NCBI GenBank assembly: GCA_934725855.1
Contig: CAKVCL010000003.1
Span: 1-64,000, forward strand
Direction of reading: 5' to 3'
DNA from: an uncultured Cellulosilyticum sp.
GTDB taxonomy: Bacteria > Bacillota > Clostridia > Lachnospirales > Cellulosilyticaceae
Length of the DNA: 64,000 nucleotides
Below the pieces are notes generated by a model that was given only the letters and a program-made list of their open reading frames with translations, did not search any database and was not told the DNA's origin. Made by a program: the position numbers and the translations under genes. The first letter of the stretch is position 1. Each line of letters opens with the position of its first letter. Below, piece after piece: positions 55,294 to 63,759 of this stretch.

Positions 55294-55890
55294 TTATCCA
55301 TAAATTTTATTTTTAGTAACTAAGATTCTTTCTGTTAGTTCTTCCCAATTCCCATCATAATGAAGGCCTTTTATATTAGATAAAGTCGCCAATCCATGAA
55401 CCATTGCCCACATAGCAATAAGATTATCTCGATATTCACTTTGTGGCAGACCAAATTTTTTCATATTTTCTATAGCTACTTGCTTAAAAATATTAAATGG
55501 CTTATAGTCTCCTACAACATCATCTTCTCTAACTTCTATCCAATAATTATCCATATCATAAATAAAATTCAAATAACGTGCATGTTCAGCCAAAAATTTT
55601 ACATACGCCTTTCCCATAGCTAATGTAATATATTTTTCATTTTTTCCCTCAGCCTCTTTGATTGTTTCGTTAAGTTCTTTTTCCAAGAGTTCATTAATAT
55701 ATGTATTCATACTCTCTAAAAGTTCTTCTTTATCCAGAAAGTGATTATAGCATGCAGTAGGCGTTACTCCCACTCTTTTGGCTACTTTTCTAAGTGAAAA
55801 GTTTGCTATTCCTTCTTCATTAACTAGTTCAATCCCTGCTTCAATTAATTCATTCTTTAAATTTCCATGGTGATAAGGCTTTTTAGTCAA
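55294..55890 (-). CDS. TetR/AcrR-family regulator with WHG-type C-terminal domain
   Basis: 198 residues. The N-terminus KKPYHHGNLKNELIEAGIEL and the HTH (FSLRKVAKRVGVTPTACYNH, then FLDKEELL) are of the TetR class. The later MWAMVHGLATLSNIKG marks the WHG-type ligand domain. The convergent upstream gene is a remnant, and a truncated MFS gene lies 166 bp away on the same strand. Its original target may have been that exporter (inference). There is no sign of damage. Confidence 0.88.
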   Translation of the reverse strand: MTKKPYHHGNLKNELIEAGIELVNEEGIANFSLRKVAKRVGVTPTACYNHFLDKEELLESMNTYINELLEKELNETIKEAEGKNEKYITLAMGKAYVKFLAEHARYLNFIYDMDNYWIEVREDDVVGDYKPFNIFKQVAIENMKKFGLPQSEYRDNLIAMWAMVHGLATLSNIKGLHYDGNWEELTERILVTKNKIYG

Positions 55891-55990
55891 TACCTATTCT
55901 ACCGCCCTTCATTTAATTGTCGTTTGTATATTCAGAATTTATCACTCTATTAAAAAATTGTCAACAGCCTATAAACATATGTATAATACC

Positions 55991-56027
55991 AAAAGAAGCT
56001 TTCCTACTTTGGATAAGCTTCTTTTAT
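55991..56027 (-). terminator. Terminator downstream of the MFS remnant
   Basis: AAAAGAAGCTT (55991-56001) pairs with AAGCTTCTTTT (56015-56025). On the minus strand the stem ends in a short T-run. Confidence 0.75.
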
Positions 56028-56056
56028 TTCATGTATTCTATCCTTTACTAATCCTG

Positions 56057-56857
56057 TCAATCAACTTTACTATTTTCTAATGCTCTAATTTCCTTGGTAA
56101 AATACCATACACCGGTACATAAAGCGCCTAACGTACCTGTAAATAAAAACATAACAGCCATACCATTTATAGAGAATACTCTTCCTTTTCTAGAAAATAA
56201 ATTAGCACATGTCATACTTAATACTAAATAACAAATGCCTTTGTTAGTCATTAAATAATTCCATCCTTCTTTGGTTCCACCAAGTAAGGATTGTTTCTTT
56301 TGCTCTGACTTTTCTATCTGTTCTGGGATGTGAATCCATGCAGCTAGCACAGTAAACGCAAAAATAAATGTTGTTAAGTCAACAAAAATAACGCCCTTTA
56401 GGCCAAATATACTATAAACAAATGTTGCAAGCATTGGTGTTGCTATGGTTAATAAAGAACCTGAAAAATACCTCATACCACTGGCTCTTTCATATTTCCC
56501 TTCTGGCACAATCATTCCCTCAGCTACAGAAGATGCTGGCATCTGAAACGCATTCATCACACCCGTCAGTGCATTAACTAGATAAATGTGATAAATTTCT
56601 AGTCTTCCACATACTAACATCACTAAAATAAATACCGTGTTTACAGCTGCAATTGTATCTGTAATCAGCATGATGGTTTTTTTCTTATGCTGATCGATAA
56701 AAGCACTTGCAAATATACTCACTATAATATACGGTAAATACATCCAAAATGACATCCGTGACAATGTCATAGCTGAATGTGTTTTACTAAACACCCATAA
56801 GCTTAGTGCATAACCTGTCATTGAGCTTCCTAATTGTGAAACAGTTTGTTGGAATTT
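56057..56857 (-). pseudogene. MFS efflux transporter gene with internal deletion
   Basis: The open part encodes a major-facilitator protein of the macrolide-efflux type. It begins with an in-frame segment (FQQTVSQLGSSMTGYALSLW) with no good start codon, since the frame upstream reaches TAG. After helix six or so (ICYLVLSMTCANLF) it jumps to the C-terminal end (FSINGMAVMFLFTGTLGALC, then TGVWYFTKEIRALENSKVD). About 150 residues, including most of the second six-helix bundle, are missing. A family member has about 410 residues. The product cannot be a normal transporter. Confidence 0.7.
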
Positions 56858-56946
56858 TCCCTGCCTTTCCGTCTATTTATAGCATCATCCTATACTATAA
56901 CATTAAATCAGTCAATATATTCCAACTTTTCTAATACAATAACATA

Positions 56947-56992
56947 AAGACTCCTACAAACTAAACATGGATGTTTACTTTGTAGAAGTCTT
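56947..56992 (-). terminator. Terminator of metY
   Basis: A long imperfect stem, AAGACT...CTACAAA (56947-56960) with TTTGTAG.AGTCTT (56980-56992), and a further TAAACAT/ATGTTTA pair inside. Confidence 0.75.
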
Positions 56993-57088
56993 GTCAATTA
57001 CTATCTGTCCACTATTTCTATATAACTCGTATTAAGCATTTTATAGATTCGTTCTGTACTAAATTCAATAATTCTTTCTTTGATAGTT

Positions 57089-58396
57089 CTATTGAACAGC
57101 CTTAAATGCTTCTTCTAAATCTTCAATAATATCGTCAATGTTTTCTGTACCAATAGATAAACGAATGGTATTTGGTTTAATACCTTGGTCAAGAAGTTCT
57201 TCCTCTGTAAGTTGTGAATGAGTAGTAGATGCTGGATGGATAACTAATGATTTCACATCTGCTACGTTTGCAAGTAATGAGAAAAGTTCAAGGTTATCAA
57301 TAAAATCTTTAGCCTTTTGTGCATCTCCTTTAATTTCAAAAGTAAAGATTGAACCGCCTCCATTAGGAAAATATTTTTTATAAAGTGCTTGTTGTGTAGG
57401 GTCTTCAGATACAGATGGATGATGTACTTCTTCTACTTGTGGGTGATTTTTAAGATACTGCACAACCTTTAATGTATTTTCTACATGTCTTTCTACTCTA
57501 AGTGAAAGGGTTTCAAGACCTTGTAAGAAGATAAATGCATGAATTGGAGAAAGTGTTGCACCTAAATCTCTTAATAAAATAGCTCTGACTTTTGTAACGA
57601 ATGCAGCTGGTCCTACTGCTTTTGTAAAGCTGATACCATGATAGCTTGGGTTTGGCTCTGTAAGAGATGGGAATTTACCTGATGCTTCCCAATCAAACTT
57701 ACCACTATCTACAATCACCCCGCCAATTGTTGTACCATGTCCTCCAATAAATTTAGTTGCTGAATGAACCACAATATCAGCTCCATATTCAATTGGTCGA
57801 ACAAGATAAGGTGTGGCAAATGTATTATCTACTACAAGTGGAATATTGTGTGCATGTGCAATTTTAGCTGCTGCTTCTATATCCACTACTTCTGATCTTG
57901 GATTACCTAATGTTTCAATATAAACTGCTTTTGTATTTTCTTGAATGGCTTTTTCAATAGCCCCCTCTTCAAAAGGATCTACAAAAGTAGCTGTAATACC
58001 ATATTGAGGTAAAGTATGAGCTAACAAGTTATAGCTGCCACCGTAAATATTTTTAGCTGCTACAATATGGTCACCATTTTGAGCTAAGTTTTGAATCGTA
58101 TAAGCAATCGCTGCTGCACCTGATGCTACAGCTAAGGCAGCTACGCCACCTTCAAGCGCTGCAATTCTTTTTTCAAAAATATCCTCTGTAGGATTGGTAA
58201 GTCTACCATAAATGTTTCCTGGATCAGATAAACCAAATCTAGCTGCTGCATGTTCACTATTTTTAAACACATATGAAGAAGTTTGATAAATAGGTACTGC
58301 TCTTGAATCAGTTACTGGATCTGGTGCTTCTTGTCCTACATGTAATTGTAAAGTTTCAAATTTTAAATTTCTTTCAGCGTATGTTTTTTTGCTCAT
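57089..58396 (-). CDS. metY: O-acetylhomoserine sulfhydrylase MetY
   Basis: 435 residues. The PLP Lys is Lys215 in VHSATKFIGGHG. IYGRLTNPTEDIFEKRIAAL, ASGAAAIAYTIQNLAQNGDH and the long active-site insertion (KFDWEASGKFPSLTEPNPSY) are typical of the MetY type that makes homocysteine from O-acetylhomoserine and sulfide. The other enzyme at 25993-27258 is a paralogue and differs at many positions. Upstream lies TTTAATTCCTAGTAAAAT (58468-58485), also found before the mcc genes at 60068, so this gene is probably controlled with cysteine metabolism. Confidence 0.93.
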   Translation of the reverse strand: MSKKTYAERNLKFETLQLHVGQEAPDPVTDSRAVPIYQTSSYVFKNSEHAAARFGLSDPGNIYGRLTNPTEDIFEKRIAALEGGVAALAVASGAAAIAYTIQNLAQNGDHIVAAKNIYGGSYNLLAHTLPQYGITATFVDPFEEGAIEKAIQENTKAVYIETLGNPRSEVVDIEAAAKIAHAHNIPLVVDNTFATPYLVRPIEYGADIVVHSATKFIGGHGTTIGGVIVDSGKFDWEASGKFPSLTEPNPSYHGISFTKAVGPAAFVTKVRAILLRDLGATLSPIHAFIFLQGLETLSLRVERHVENTLKVVQYLKNHPQVEEVHHPSVSEDPTQQALYKKYFPNGGGSIFTFEIKGDAQKAKDFIDNLELFSLLANVADVKSLVIHPASTTHSQLTEEELLDQGIKPNTIRLSIGTENIDDIIEDLEEAFKAVQ

Positions 58397-58467
58397 AATA
58401 TCAATCTCCCATCTATTTTCTTATATTTTATAAATCAGTAAATTTTGCCTTCCGTTAGTTACTGATC

Positions 58468-58485
58468 TTTAATTCCTAGTAAAAT
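58468..58485. promoter_or_regulatory. Shared sulfur-metabolism motif, copy 1 (metY)
   Basis: TTTAATTCCTAGTAAAAT lies 72 bp upstream of the metY start codon. The same 18 bases occur at 60068-60085 before the mcc genes. This suggests a common repressor, perhaps a CymR/Rrf2-type protein (inference). Confidence 0.6.
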
Positions 58486-58625
58486 GATTTATTTTCTTTT
58501 GCTTTCTTGTAACTAAAGTATAACGCTATCTTTTTGTTTTGTATAATCTCAAAAAGATATGACCTGTTATAGCTTTTATTGATAACAAGCATTGAATCTT
58601 TTTACTACGGAATGTGTCCATAAAA

Positions 58626-58657
58626 AATAGGCACAGTCGCATTAAGCTGTACCTATT
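58626..58657 (-). terminator. Terminator of the RluA-type gene
   Basis: AATAGGCACAG (58626-58636) pairs with CTGTACCTATT (58647-58657) with one mismatch. On the minus strand it is followed by six T-rich bases. Confidence 0.8.
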
Positions 58658-58668
58658 CTCAATATATT

Positions 58669-59607
58669 CTAATCGTTCAATTTGAATATTTTTTCACTGA
58701 TTTGTTTTGTTCTTTTTAATAAGTGTGCCATATCCTTAGGTAATGGTGCCTCTATACACAATTTTTGATTTGTAATTGGATGCTCAAATACCATTTTACT
58801 TGCATGTAGTCCCTGCCTTGATAGCATATGATTTTCTGGATTATATAAAAAATCACCTAACAATGGATAGCCCATATAACTCATATGCACTCGTATTTGA
58901 TGTGTACGACCCGTTTCCAAATGTAACTCTACAATGGAAATCTGCTTTTTATCAACTTCTAGAGTCTGTAACCTTTTGTAATGAGTGATAGCTGGCTTTC
59001 CATTTTTTAAATCAACTTTTCTCTCAATAATTGAGCCTTCTACTCTTCCGATAGGAAAGTCTATACAGCCTTCTTCAGGCGTTATTCCCTCTACAAAAGC
59101 TATATAAGTCCTAGAAAGCTGACGCTTTTCCATTCTTTTTGCTAAAATACTAGCGCTCAGCATATTCTTAGCAATGATTGTGGTTCCTGTTGTATCTCTA
59201 TCCAATCGATTGATGCAACGAAAGACATGGTTTTTACCCTGTTTATTAAAATAATCTATCACACTATTAGCTAAAGTATGTTCATAGTGATTCACAGATG
59301 GATGAATAGGCATATTGTAGTCTTTATTAACCACTAGCAAATCTTCGTCTTCATATAGAATATCTATCTTACGCGCATTAGGTACAATATTTTCTGAAGT
59401 TACTTCTTCACTTAAAGTAATCTCTAAATAGTCTCCTGCCTTTAATAGCTCATTTACCATTGCCCACTTGCCATTTTTTTGAATCCCTATAGGTGTTTTC
59501 TTAAGTTCTGTAATAATCGTTCTTGAGTATTCTTTTTCTTGTAGGAATTCTCCTATAGACTTTCCACTATGCTTTTCTTCAATCCTATACTGTATCTTAC
59601 GTATCAT
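58669..59607 (-). CDS. RluA-family pseudouridine synthase
   Basis: 312 residues. An N-terminal S4-like region (about 10-70) is followed by the catalytic domain. The active-site loop is CINRLDRDTTGTTIIAKN with the conserved Asp in RLDRDTTG. VELHLETGRTHQIRVHMSYM and YPLLGDFLYNP complete the RluA pattern. The target uridine in rRNA or tRNA is unknown. The gene is transcribed alone toward metY and has its own terminator. Confidence 0.92.
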   Translation of the reverse strand: MIRKIQYRIEEKHSGKSIGEFLQEKEYSRTIITELKKTPIGIQKNGKWAMVNELLKAGDYLEITLSEEVTSENIVPNARKIDILYEDEDLLVVNKDYNMPIHPSVNHYEHTLANSVIDYFNKQGKNHVFRCINRLDRDTTGTTIIAKNMLSASILAKRMEKRQLSRTYIAFVEGITPEEGCIDFPIGRVEGSIIERKVDLKNGKPAITHYKRLQTLEVDKKQISIVELHLETGRTHQIRVHMSYMGYPLLGDFLYNPENHMLSRQGLHASKMVFEHPITNQKLCIEAPLPKDMAHLLKRTKQISEKIFKLND

Positions 59608-59665
59608 TTATTTTCCTACTCTTTTTCTATTTTTTAAGCTTATAAATTGTCGTCCTTCATTATAT

Positions 59666-59767
59666 TTATTTCTTACATTTTGTGTTTGTATAGTATATAT
59701 GAACCCCAACACTCATAACAAAAAAGACCATTGCAAGCCCAATTGTAAAAATAACACCTTCCATCAT
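59666..59767 (-). CDS. 33-residue single-helix membrane peptide
   Basis: A short frame not part of any other gene. It encodes MMEGVIFTIGLAMVFFVMSV, then GVHIYYTNTKCKK. GGGGGGAG lies four bases ahead of the first ATG, a better ribosome site than many long genes here have. The product is one hydrophobic helix with a basic C-terminus. It lies 58 bp ahead of the RluA-type gene on the same strand. Many small membrane peptides stabilise or regulate transporters; no partner is known here. Confidence 0.55.
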   Translation of the reverse strand: MMEGVIFTIGLAMVFFVMSVGVHIYYTNTKCKK

Positions 59768-60067
59768 TATCTCCCCCCTTATTATTTCTAAGTTATAAGA
59801 AATTCATTTATATATATGTTAGCATAAACTTTGTCACTCTTCCTGTTTATAATATTTAATTTATCTCTAGTAAACACCAAAAACGCCAACCTTATGATTA
59901 AGGGATGTACACCTCTCTTAATAGCTTATCACTTACTACAAACTTCAAAATCATGCACTCTATAATAGGAATCACTTGCGCCATTAACATTGTGCCTTAT
60001 TTGTGGCTCTATAAAAATATATAGTTTTTAGGACTATGTACTTTTTATAAGGTTTCAGCCTTTTATT

Positions 60068-60104
60068 TTTAATTCCTAGTAAAATTGTATATTTACAAGG
60101 AATT
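60068..60104. promoter_or_regulatory. Shared sulfur-metabolism motif, copy 2 (mcc genes), with inverted repeat
   Basis: TTTAATTCCTAGTAAAAT (60068-60085) repeats the metY upstream motif. Here it forms an inverted repeat: AATTCCTAGTAAA (60071-60083) with TTTACAAGGAATT (60092-60104), 12 of 13 pairs. It lies 68 bp ahead of the 60172 start. The rest of the gap 59768-60171 shows nothing I can name. Confidence 0.6.
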
Positions 60105-60171
60105 AAAATAGGTATATACTCTTTTTTAATTTTAAGAACTTTCTAACTCATACAAAAAGGAGCGATATCAT

Positions 60172-61260
60172 ATGAATTTTGATTCTATTGTTGTACATGG
60201 TGGTATTACAGAAGACCCTCTTACAGGTGCAGTAAGTGTCCCTATTTATCAAACCTCTACTTTTAGACAAACTGCTCTTGGAGAGCATAAAGGCTATGAA
60301 TATTCTCGCAGCGGAAATCCTACTAGACATGCTTTAGAAGAACTCATCAAAGATCTTGAAGGCGGCACAGCCGGTTTTGCTTTTGCTTCTGGTTTAGCCG
60401 CTATTTCTACTGTACTTATGCTTTTTAAGGCAGGAGATAACATTTTAATTTCTGATAATGTTTATGGCGGTACATTCAGAGTAATGGATAAAGTCTTTAC
60501 TAATCTTGGCCTTGCTTATACTGCTGTGAATAGTAGCAATATTGAAGAAGTTGAAAAAGCTATTACACCCGCTACAAAAGCTATTTTTGTAGAAACACCA
60601 ACGAATCCTTTAATGAAACTCACTGACCTTTCTGAGATTAGTAAGCTAAGTAAAAAGCATAATCTTATCTCTGTAGTAGACAACACCTTCCTTACTCCAT
60701 ATTTTCAAAGACCTATTAGAAGTGGCATAGACATTGTTCTTCACAGCGCTACTAAATACTTAGGTGGACACAGTGATGTCGTTGCAGGTCTTGTAGTGGT
60801 ACATGATGATACTCTTGCTGAGCGTCTTGCTTTCCTTCAAAATGCTGTAGGTGCTGTTCTTGGACCACAAGATAGCTGGCTTCTAATGAGAGGTATTAAA
60901 ACTTTAGCTCTTCGTATGGAAAAGTCCCAAAGTAATGCTGTTAAAATTGTTTCCTACCTTAAAACTATACCTGAAGTAAAGAAAATCTATTATCCAGGTA
61001 TAGGCGCTATGATTTCCTTTGAACTTACTTCAGATGAACTTGCACTAAAACTCATTAATCATGTAAAAATGATTGCTTTAGCTGAAAGCTTAGGTGGTGT
61101 TGAAAGTTTAATTTGCCTTCCTGCTGCTATGACCCATGCTTCCATCCCAGAAGACCAACGCAATGCTCTCGGCATTACTAATAGTCTTGTTCGTTTATCT
61201 GTAGGCATAGAAAATGCAGAAGACATCATTGCTGACCTATCTTCTGCACTCTATAACTAA
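60172..61260 (+). CDS. mccB: Cystathionine gamma-lyase-type PLP enzyme (MccB-like) lacking a short segment
   Basis: 362 residues of the Cys/Met-metabolism family, with PLP Lys195 in HSATKYLGGHSDVVAG and the YSRSGNPTRHALEELI pattern. Typical cystathionine gamma-lyases and synthases have about 380 residues. Here the region YYPG (273-276) runs straight into IGAMISFEL, skipping about 17 residues (usually with HPGHE and a KQ..GFG sequence). The deletion is in frame. The gene precedes a fused MccA/YrrT gene, so cysteine production from homocysteine via cystathionine is likely. AAAAAGGAG lies ahead of the start. Confidence 0.85.
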   Translation: MNFDSIVVHGGITEDPLTGAVSVPIYQTSTFRQTALGEHKGYEYSRSGNPTRHALEELIKDLEGGTAGFAFASGLAAISTVLMLFKAGDNILISDNVYGGTFRVMDKVFTNLGLAYTAVNSSNIEEVEKAITPATKAIFVETPTNPLMKLTDLSEISKLSKKHNLISVVDNTFLTPYFQRPIRSGIDIVLHSATKYLGGHSDVVAGLVVVHDDTLAERLAFLQNAVGAVLGPQDSWLLMRGIKTLALRMEKSQSNAVKIVSYLKTIPEVKKIYYPGIGAMISFELTSDELALKLINHVKMIALAESLGGVESLICLPAAMTHASIPEDQRNALGITNSLVRLSVGIENAEDIIADLSSALYN

Positions 61261-61384
61261 AACATCTTTATAAACAACATAACTAAAAAAACTATATTCT
61301 AACTAATATCCAAAAATGTAGCTTTATAGGATCATCAAAAAATATATAGCTTTACATATAAAAAATAAAGGGAGTTGATAGGAT

Positions 61385-62974
61385 ATGCATTATATTAATG
61401 ATATTAGGGATTTAATAGGCAATACGCCACTTTTAAAACTAAACCACATATATCCTCATAAAAACATCCACATCTTTGGTAAACTAGAATACCTTAATCC
61501 AGGGGGCAGTATGAAAGACCGAATAGGTTTACAGATTATCGATGATGCTGAAAAAAGTGGTGCTTTAGTACCTGGTGGTACTATTATTGAAGCCACTGCT
61601 GGTAATACAGGAATTGGTCTTGCACTAGCTGCTTTTGAAAAGGGTTACCACGTTAAACTCGTGGTTCCCAAAAAGTTTTCTATTGAGAAGCAAACTCTTA
61701 TGAAAGCCTTAGGTGCCGAGTTAATTATTACCCCCACAGAAGAGGGTATAGAAGGTGCCATGGCAAGAGCTAAAGCACTAGCCAATGAAATCCCTAACGC
61801 TTTTTTAGCCAGTCAATTTGAAAATCTTTCTAATGCTAAAGCTCACAGAAAAACGGGAAAAGAGATTTATGATGCTTTAGATGGTAAAGTGGATATTTTA
61901 GTAGCGGGTGCTGGCTCTGGTGGCACCATTATGGGTATTGCCAGCTATTTAAAGGAACAAAATCCAAATATAAAAATTGTTTTGAGTGATCCTGAAGGTT
62001 CCATTTTAGGAGGAGGTGCTTCTGGTACCTATCTTATAGAAGGAATTGGTAATCACTTCATCCCATCTATTTTCCACTCTGAAGTCATTGATGAGGTTGA
62101 AAAAATTACAGATGATGAAGCTTACACTTCGGTTGAACTACTTGGAAAAAAAGAAGGTGTGCTAGTTGGTTCTTCATCTGGTGCTAGTTTAGCGGCTGCT
62201 TTGAAACAAGCAAAAAAATTAGAAACTCAAAATCCAGAGCAGCCTATCAATATCATTGCTATTTTTGCTGACCGTAGTGAACGTTACTTTAGTCAACATA
62301 TTTATGATTTTCATACCCCACCATCAGAACGTCGCTTTAATAACGTATTTGACGAATGGTCCGATCATTATGACGAAACCATTAGTGAACATGATGGAGA
62401 ATATGCTGAGGTTTTTGAAGGATACGATAAGATTCTTGCAAGTACCATTGAAGATTTAGATTTACCTGCAAATGCCAAAGTTGTTGATATCGGTTCAGGC
62501 ACTGGAAATCTAGCACATATAGCCACTCAAAAGGGATATACTGCTATTGGCTTAGAGCCTAATGCTAAAATGCGTGAACTCTCTCAGAAAAAATATCCTA
62601 ATATTCCTGTTAAAGATGGCAGTTTTCTTACTTTACCGTTTGAAGATAATAGCATTGATGCCTTCGTTTCAACCTATGCGTTCCATCATCTATCAGATGA
62701 AGAAAAGGCTGAGTCTACTAAACTTCTTGCTAATAAATTACGCCAAGGGGGTAAGGTCATTATTTCAGATACTATGTATGCTTCTTCTAAAACAGCCAAA
62801 CATCTTCTTATTGATGCTATTGAAAAGGATTATTCTCACTTAGCTAAAGACTTACAAACAGAATTCTATGCCACTCATGAAGTCCTAAAAAACGCCTTTG
62901 AAGCTGCTGGGTTTTCTGTTCAATTCAAATCTCAAAATAAATTTGTCTGGTCACTTATTGCCCAGCTCAATTAA
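61385..62974 (+). CDS. mccA: Fusion of MccA-type cystathionine beta-synthase and YrrT-like methyltransferase
   Basis: 529 residues. Residues 1-305 are a cysteine-synthase-fold PLP enzyme with Lys44 in NPGGSMKDRIG, TAGNTGIGLALA (71-82), GAGSGGTIMGI and VGSSSGASLAAAL, as in O-acetylserine-dependent cystathionine beta-synthase MccA. Residues 318-529 are a class I methyltransferase: NNVFDEWSDHYDETISEHDG, then VVDIGSGTGN (366-375) and YAFHHLSDEEK, like YrrT. In Bacillus subtilis yrrT lies in the same operon as mccA and mccB. The fusion supports a shared role in recycling homocysteine. It is 124 bp after the mccB-like gene. AAAGGGAG precedes the start. Confidence 0.88.
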   Translation: MHYINDIRDLIGNTPLLKLNHIYPHKNIHIFGKLEYLNPGGSMKDRIGLQIIDDAEKSGALVPGGTIIEATAGNTGIGLALAAFEKGYHVKLVVPKKFSIEKQTLMKALGAELIITPTEEGIEGAMARAKALANEIPNAFLASQFENLSNAKAHRKTGKEIYDALDGKVDILVAGAGSGGTIMGIASYLKEQNPNIKIVLSDPEGSILGGGASGTYLIEGIGNHFIPSIFHSEVIDEVEKITDDEAYTSVELLGKKEGVLVGSSSGASLAAALKQAKKLETQNPEQPINIIAIFADRSERYFSQHIYDFHTPPSERRFNNVFDEWSDHYDETISEHDGEYAEVFEGYDKILASTIEDLDLPANAKVVDIGSGTGNLAHIATQKGYTAIGLEPNAKMRELSQKKYPNIPVKDGSFLTLPFEDNSIDAFVSTYAFHHLSDEEKAESTKLLANKLRQGGKVIISDTMYASSKTAKHLLIDAIEKDYSHLAKDLQTEFYATHEVLKNAFEAAGFSVQFKSQNKFVWSLIAQLN

Positions 62975-63002
62975 TTAATCTCCTTATCCTATCTATTTCA
63001 AT

Positions 63003-63052
63003 ATAACTAGTAAAGCCTCACCTTGTATTCAAGATGAGGCCTTACTAGTTAT
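63003..63052. terminator. Bidirectional terminator
   Basis: A long stem of about 20 bp with internal mismatches (63003-63025 with 63030-63052). It ends the mccA fusion gene and the convergent radical SAM gene. Confidence 0.85.
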
Positions 63053-63068
63053 TCACTTTATTATAATT

Positions 63069-63683
63069 TTAATCTTCCCATGGTCTAATGCGATAAGTTG
63101 CACCTACTTCTTCACAAATCTTTCTGCACTCTTCTTCTTCCGCTTTTGTAATCGTTGTTTCTACTGTGGTCATAATCACCTTAGGTACATGCTTTGTGCA
63201 TTTCTTTGCAAAATCTATCATCGCATCAAAAGACTTTTCTCCAAACTTACTACGTACCAGTTTATGATATTCCTCAGTGTTTGGTGTATTTAAGCTAATT
63301 GAAATGGTATCAATTAATCCTTCAAATTCTGGTGTAATATCCTCATTATGAATTAGATTTCCAAGTCCATTCGTATTGATTCGAATAGGCTTATTATAAT
63401 GTTCTTTGATATAACGTGCCCCTTCAAGCAAAACTTCAAGTGCTTCTGTCGGTTCACCAAAGCCACAGAAAACTACTTCATTGTATTTGTTTAAATCTGT
63501 TTTTTGAATTTCACTGATGAGCTCTTCTATAGAAACCTCATGTTCCAACCAAAGGACGCCTGACTCTTCCATATGATCTCTTGTTTGGCGCAAACAAAAT
63601 GTACAGGCGCATGGACATTTATTCGTTAGATTCACATAGATATTATCATGTACTTCATATAGTATAGTCATTGATTTATTCAT
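63069..63683 (-). CDS. Radical SAM protein, TatD-associated type
   Basis: 204 residues. The radical SAM cluster is Cys23-x3-Cys27-x2-Cys30 in KCPCACTFCLRQ, followed by a GFGEPTE segment that contacts SAM, INTNGLGNLIHN and ISISLNTPNTEEYHKLV. This short form matches the radical SAM proteins often found next to tatD. The substrate is unknown. The next gene upstream is a pyridoxamine kinase. The start may be the ATG at 63683 or the ATG four codons later (63671). GAACGTG separates it from that gene, with no obvious terminator. Confidence 0.82.
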   Translation of the reverse strand: MNKSMTILYEVHDNIYVNLTNKCPCACTFCLRQTRDHMEESGVLWLEHEVSIEELISEIQKTDLNKYNEVVFCGFGEPTEALEVLLEGARYIKEHYNKPIRINTNGLGNLIHNEDITPEFEGLIDTISISLNTPNTEEYHKLVRSKFGEKSFDAMIDFAKKCTKHVPKVIMTTVETTITKAEEEECRKICEEVGATYRIRPWED

Positions 63684-63759
63684 AACACGTTCTCCTTCTC
63701 ATTTTCTTCATTAACAACTTTCAGCCGATGCTTTTGCCTTAACTAAGTCATTAATTTTT

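Noticed and set aside
59768..60171. S-box or T-box riboswitch before the mcc genes
   Set aside because: I looked for the conserved S-box and T-box sequences and did not find them. The inverted repeat suggests a protein operator.
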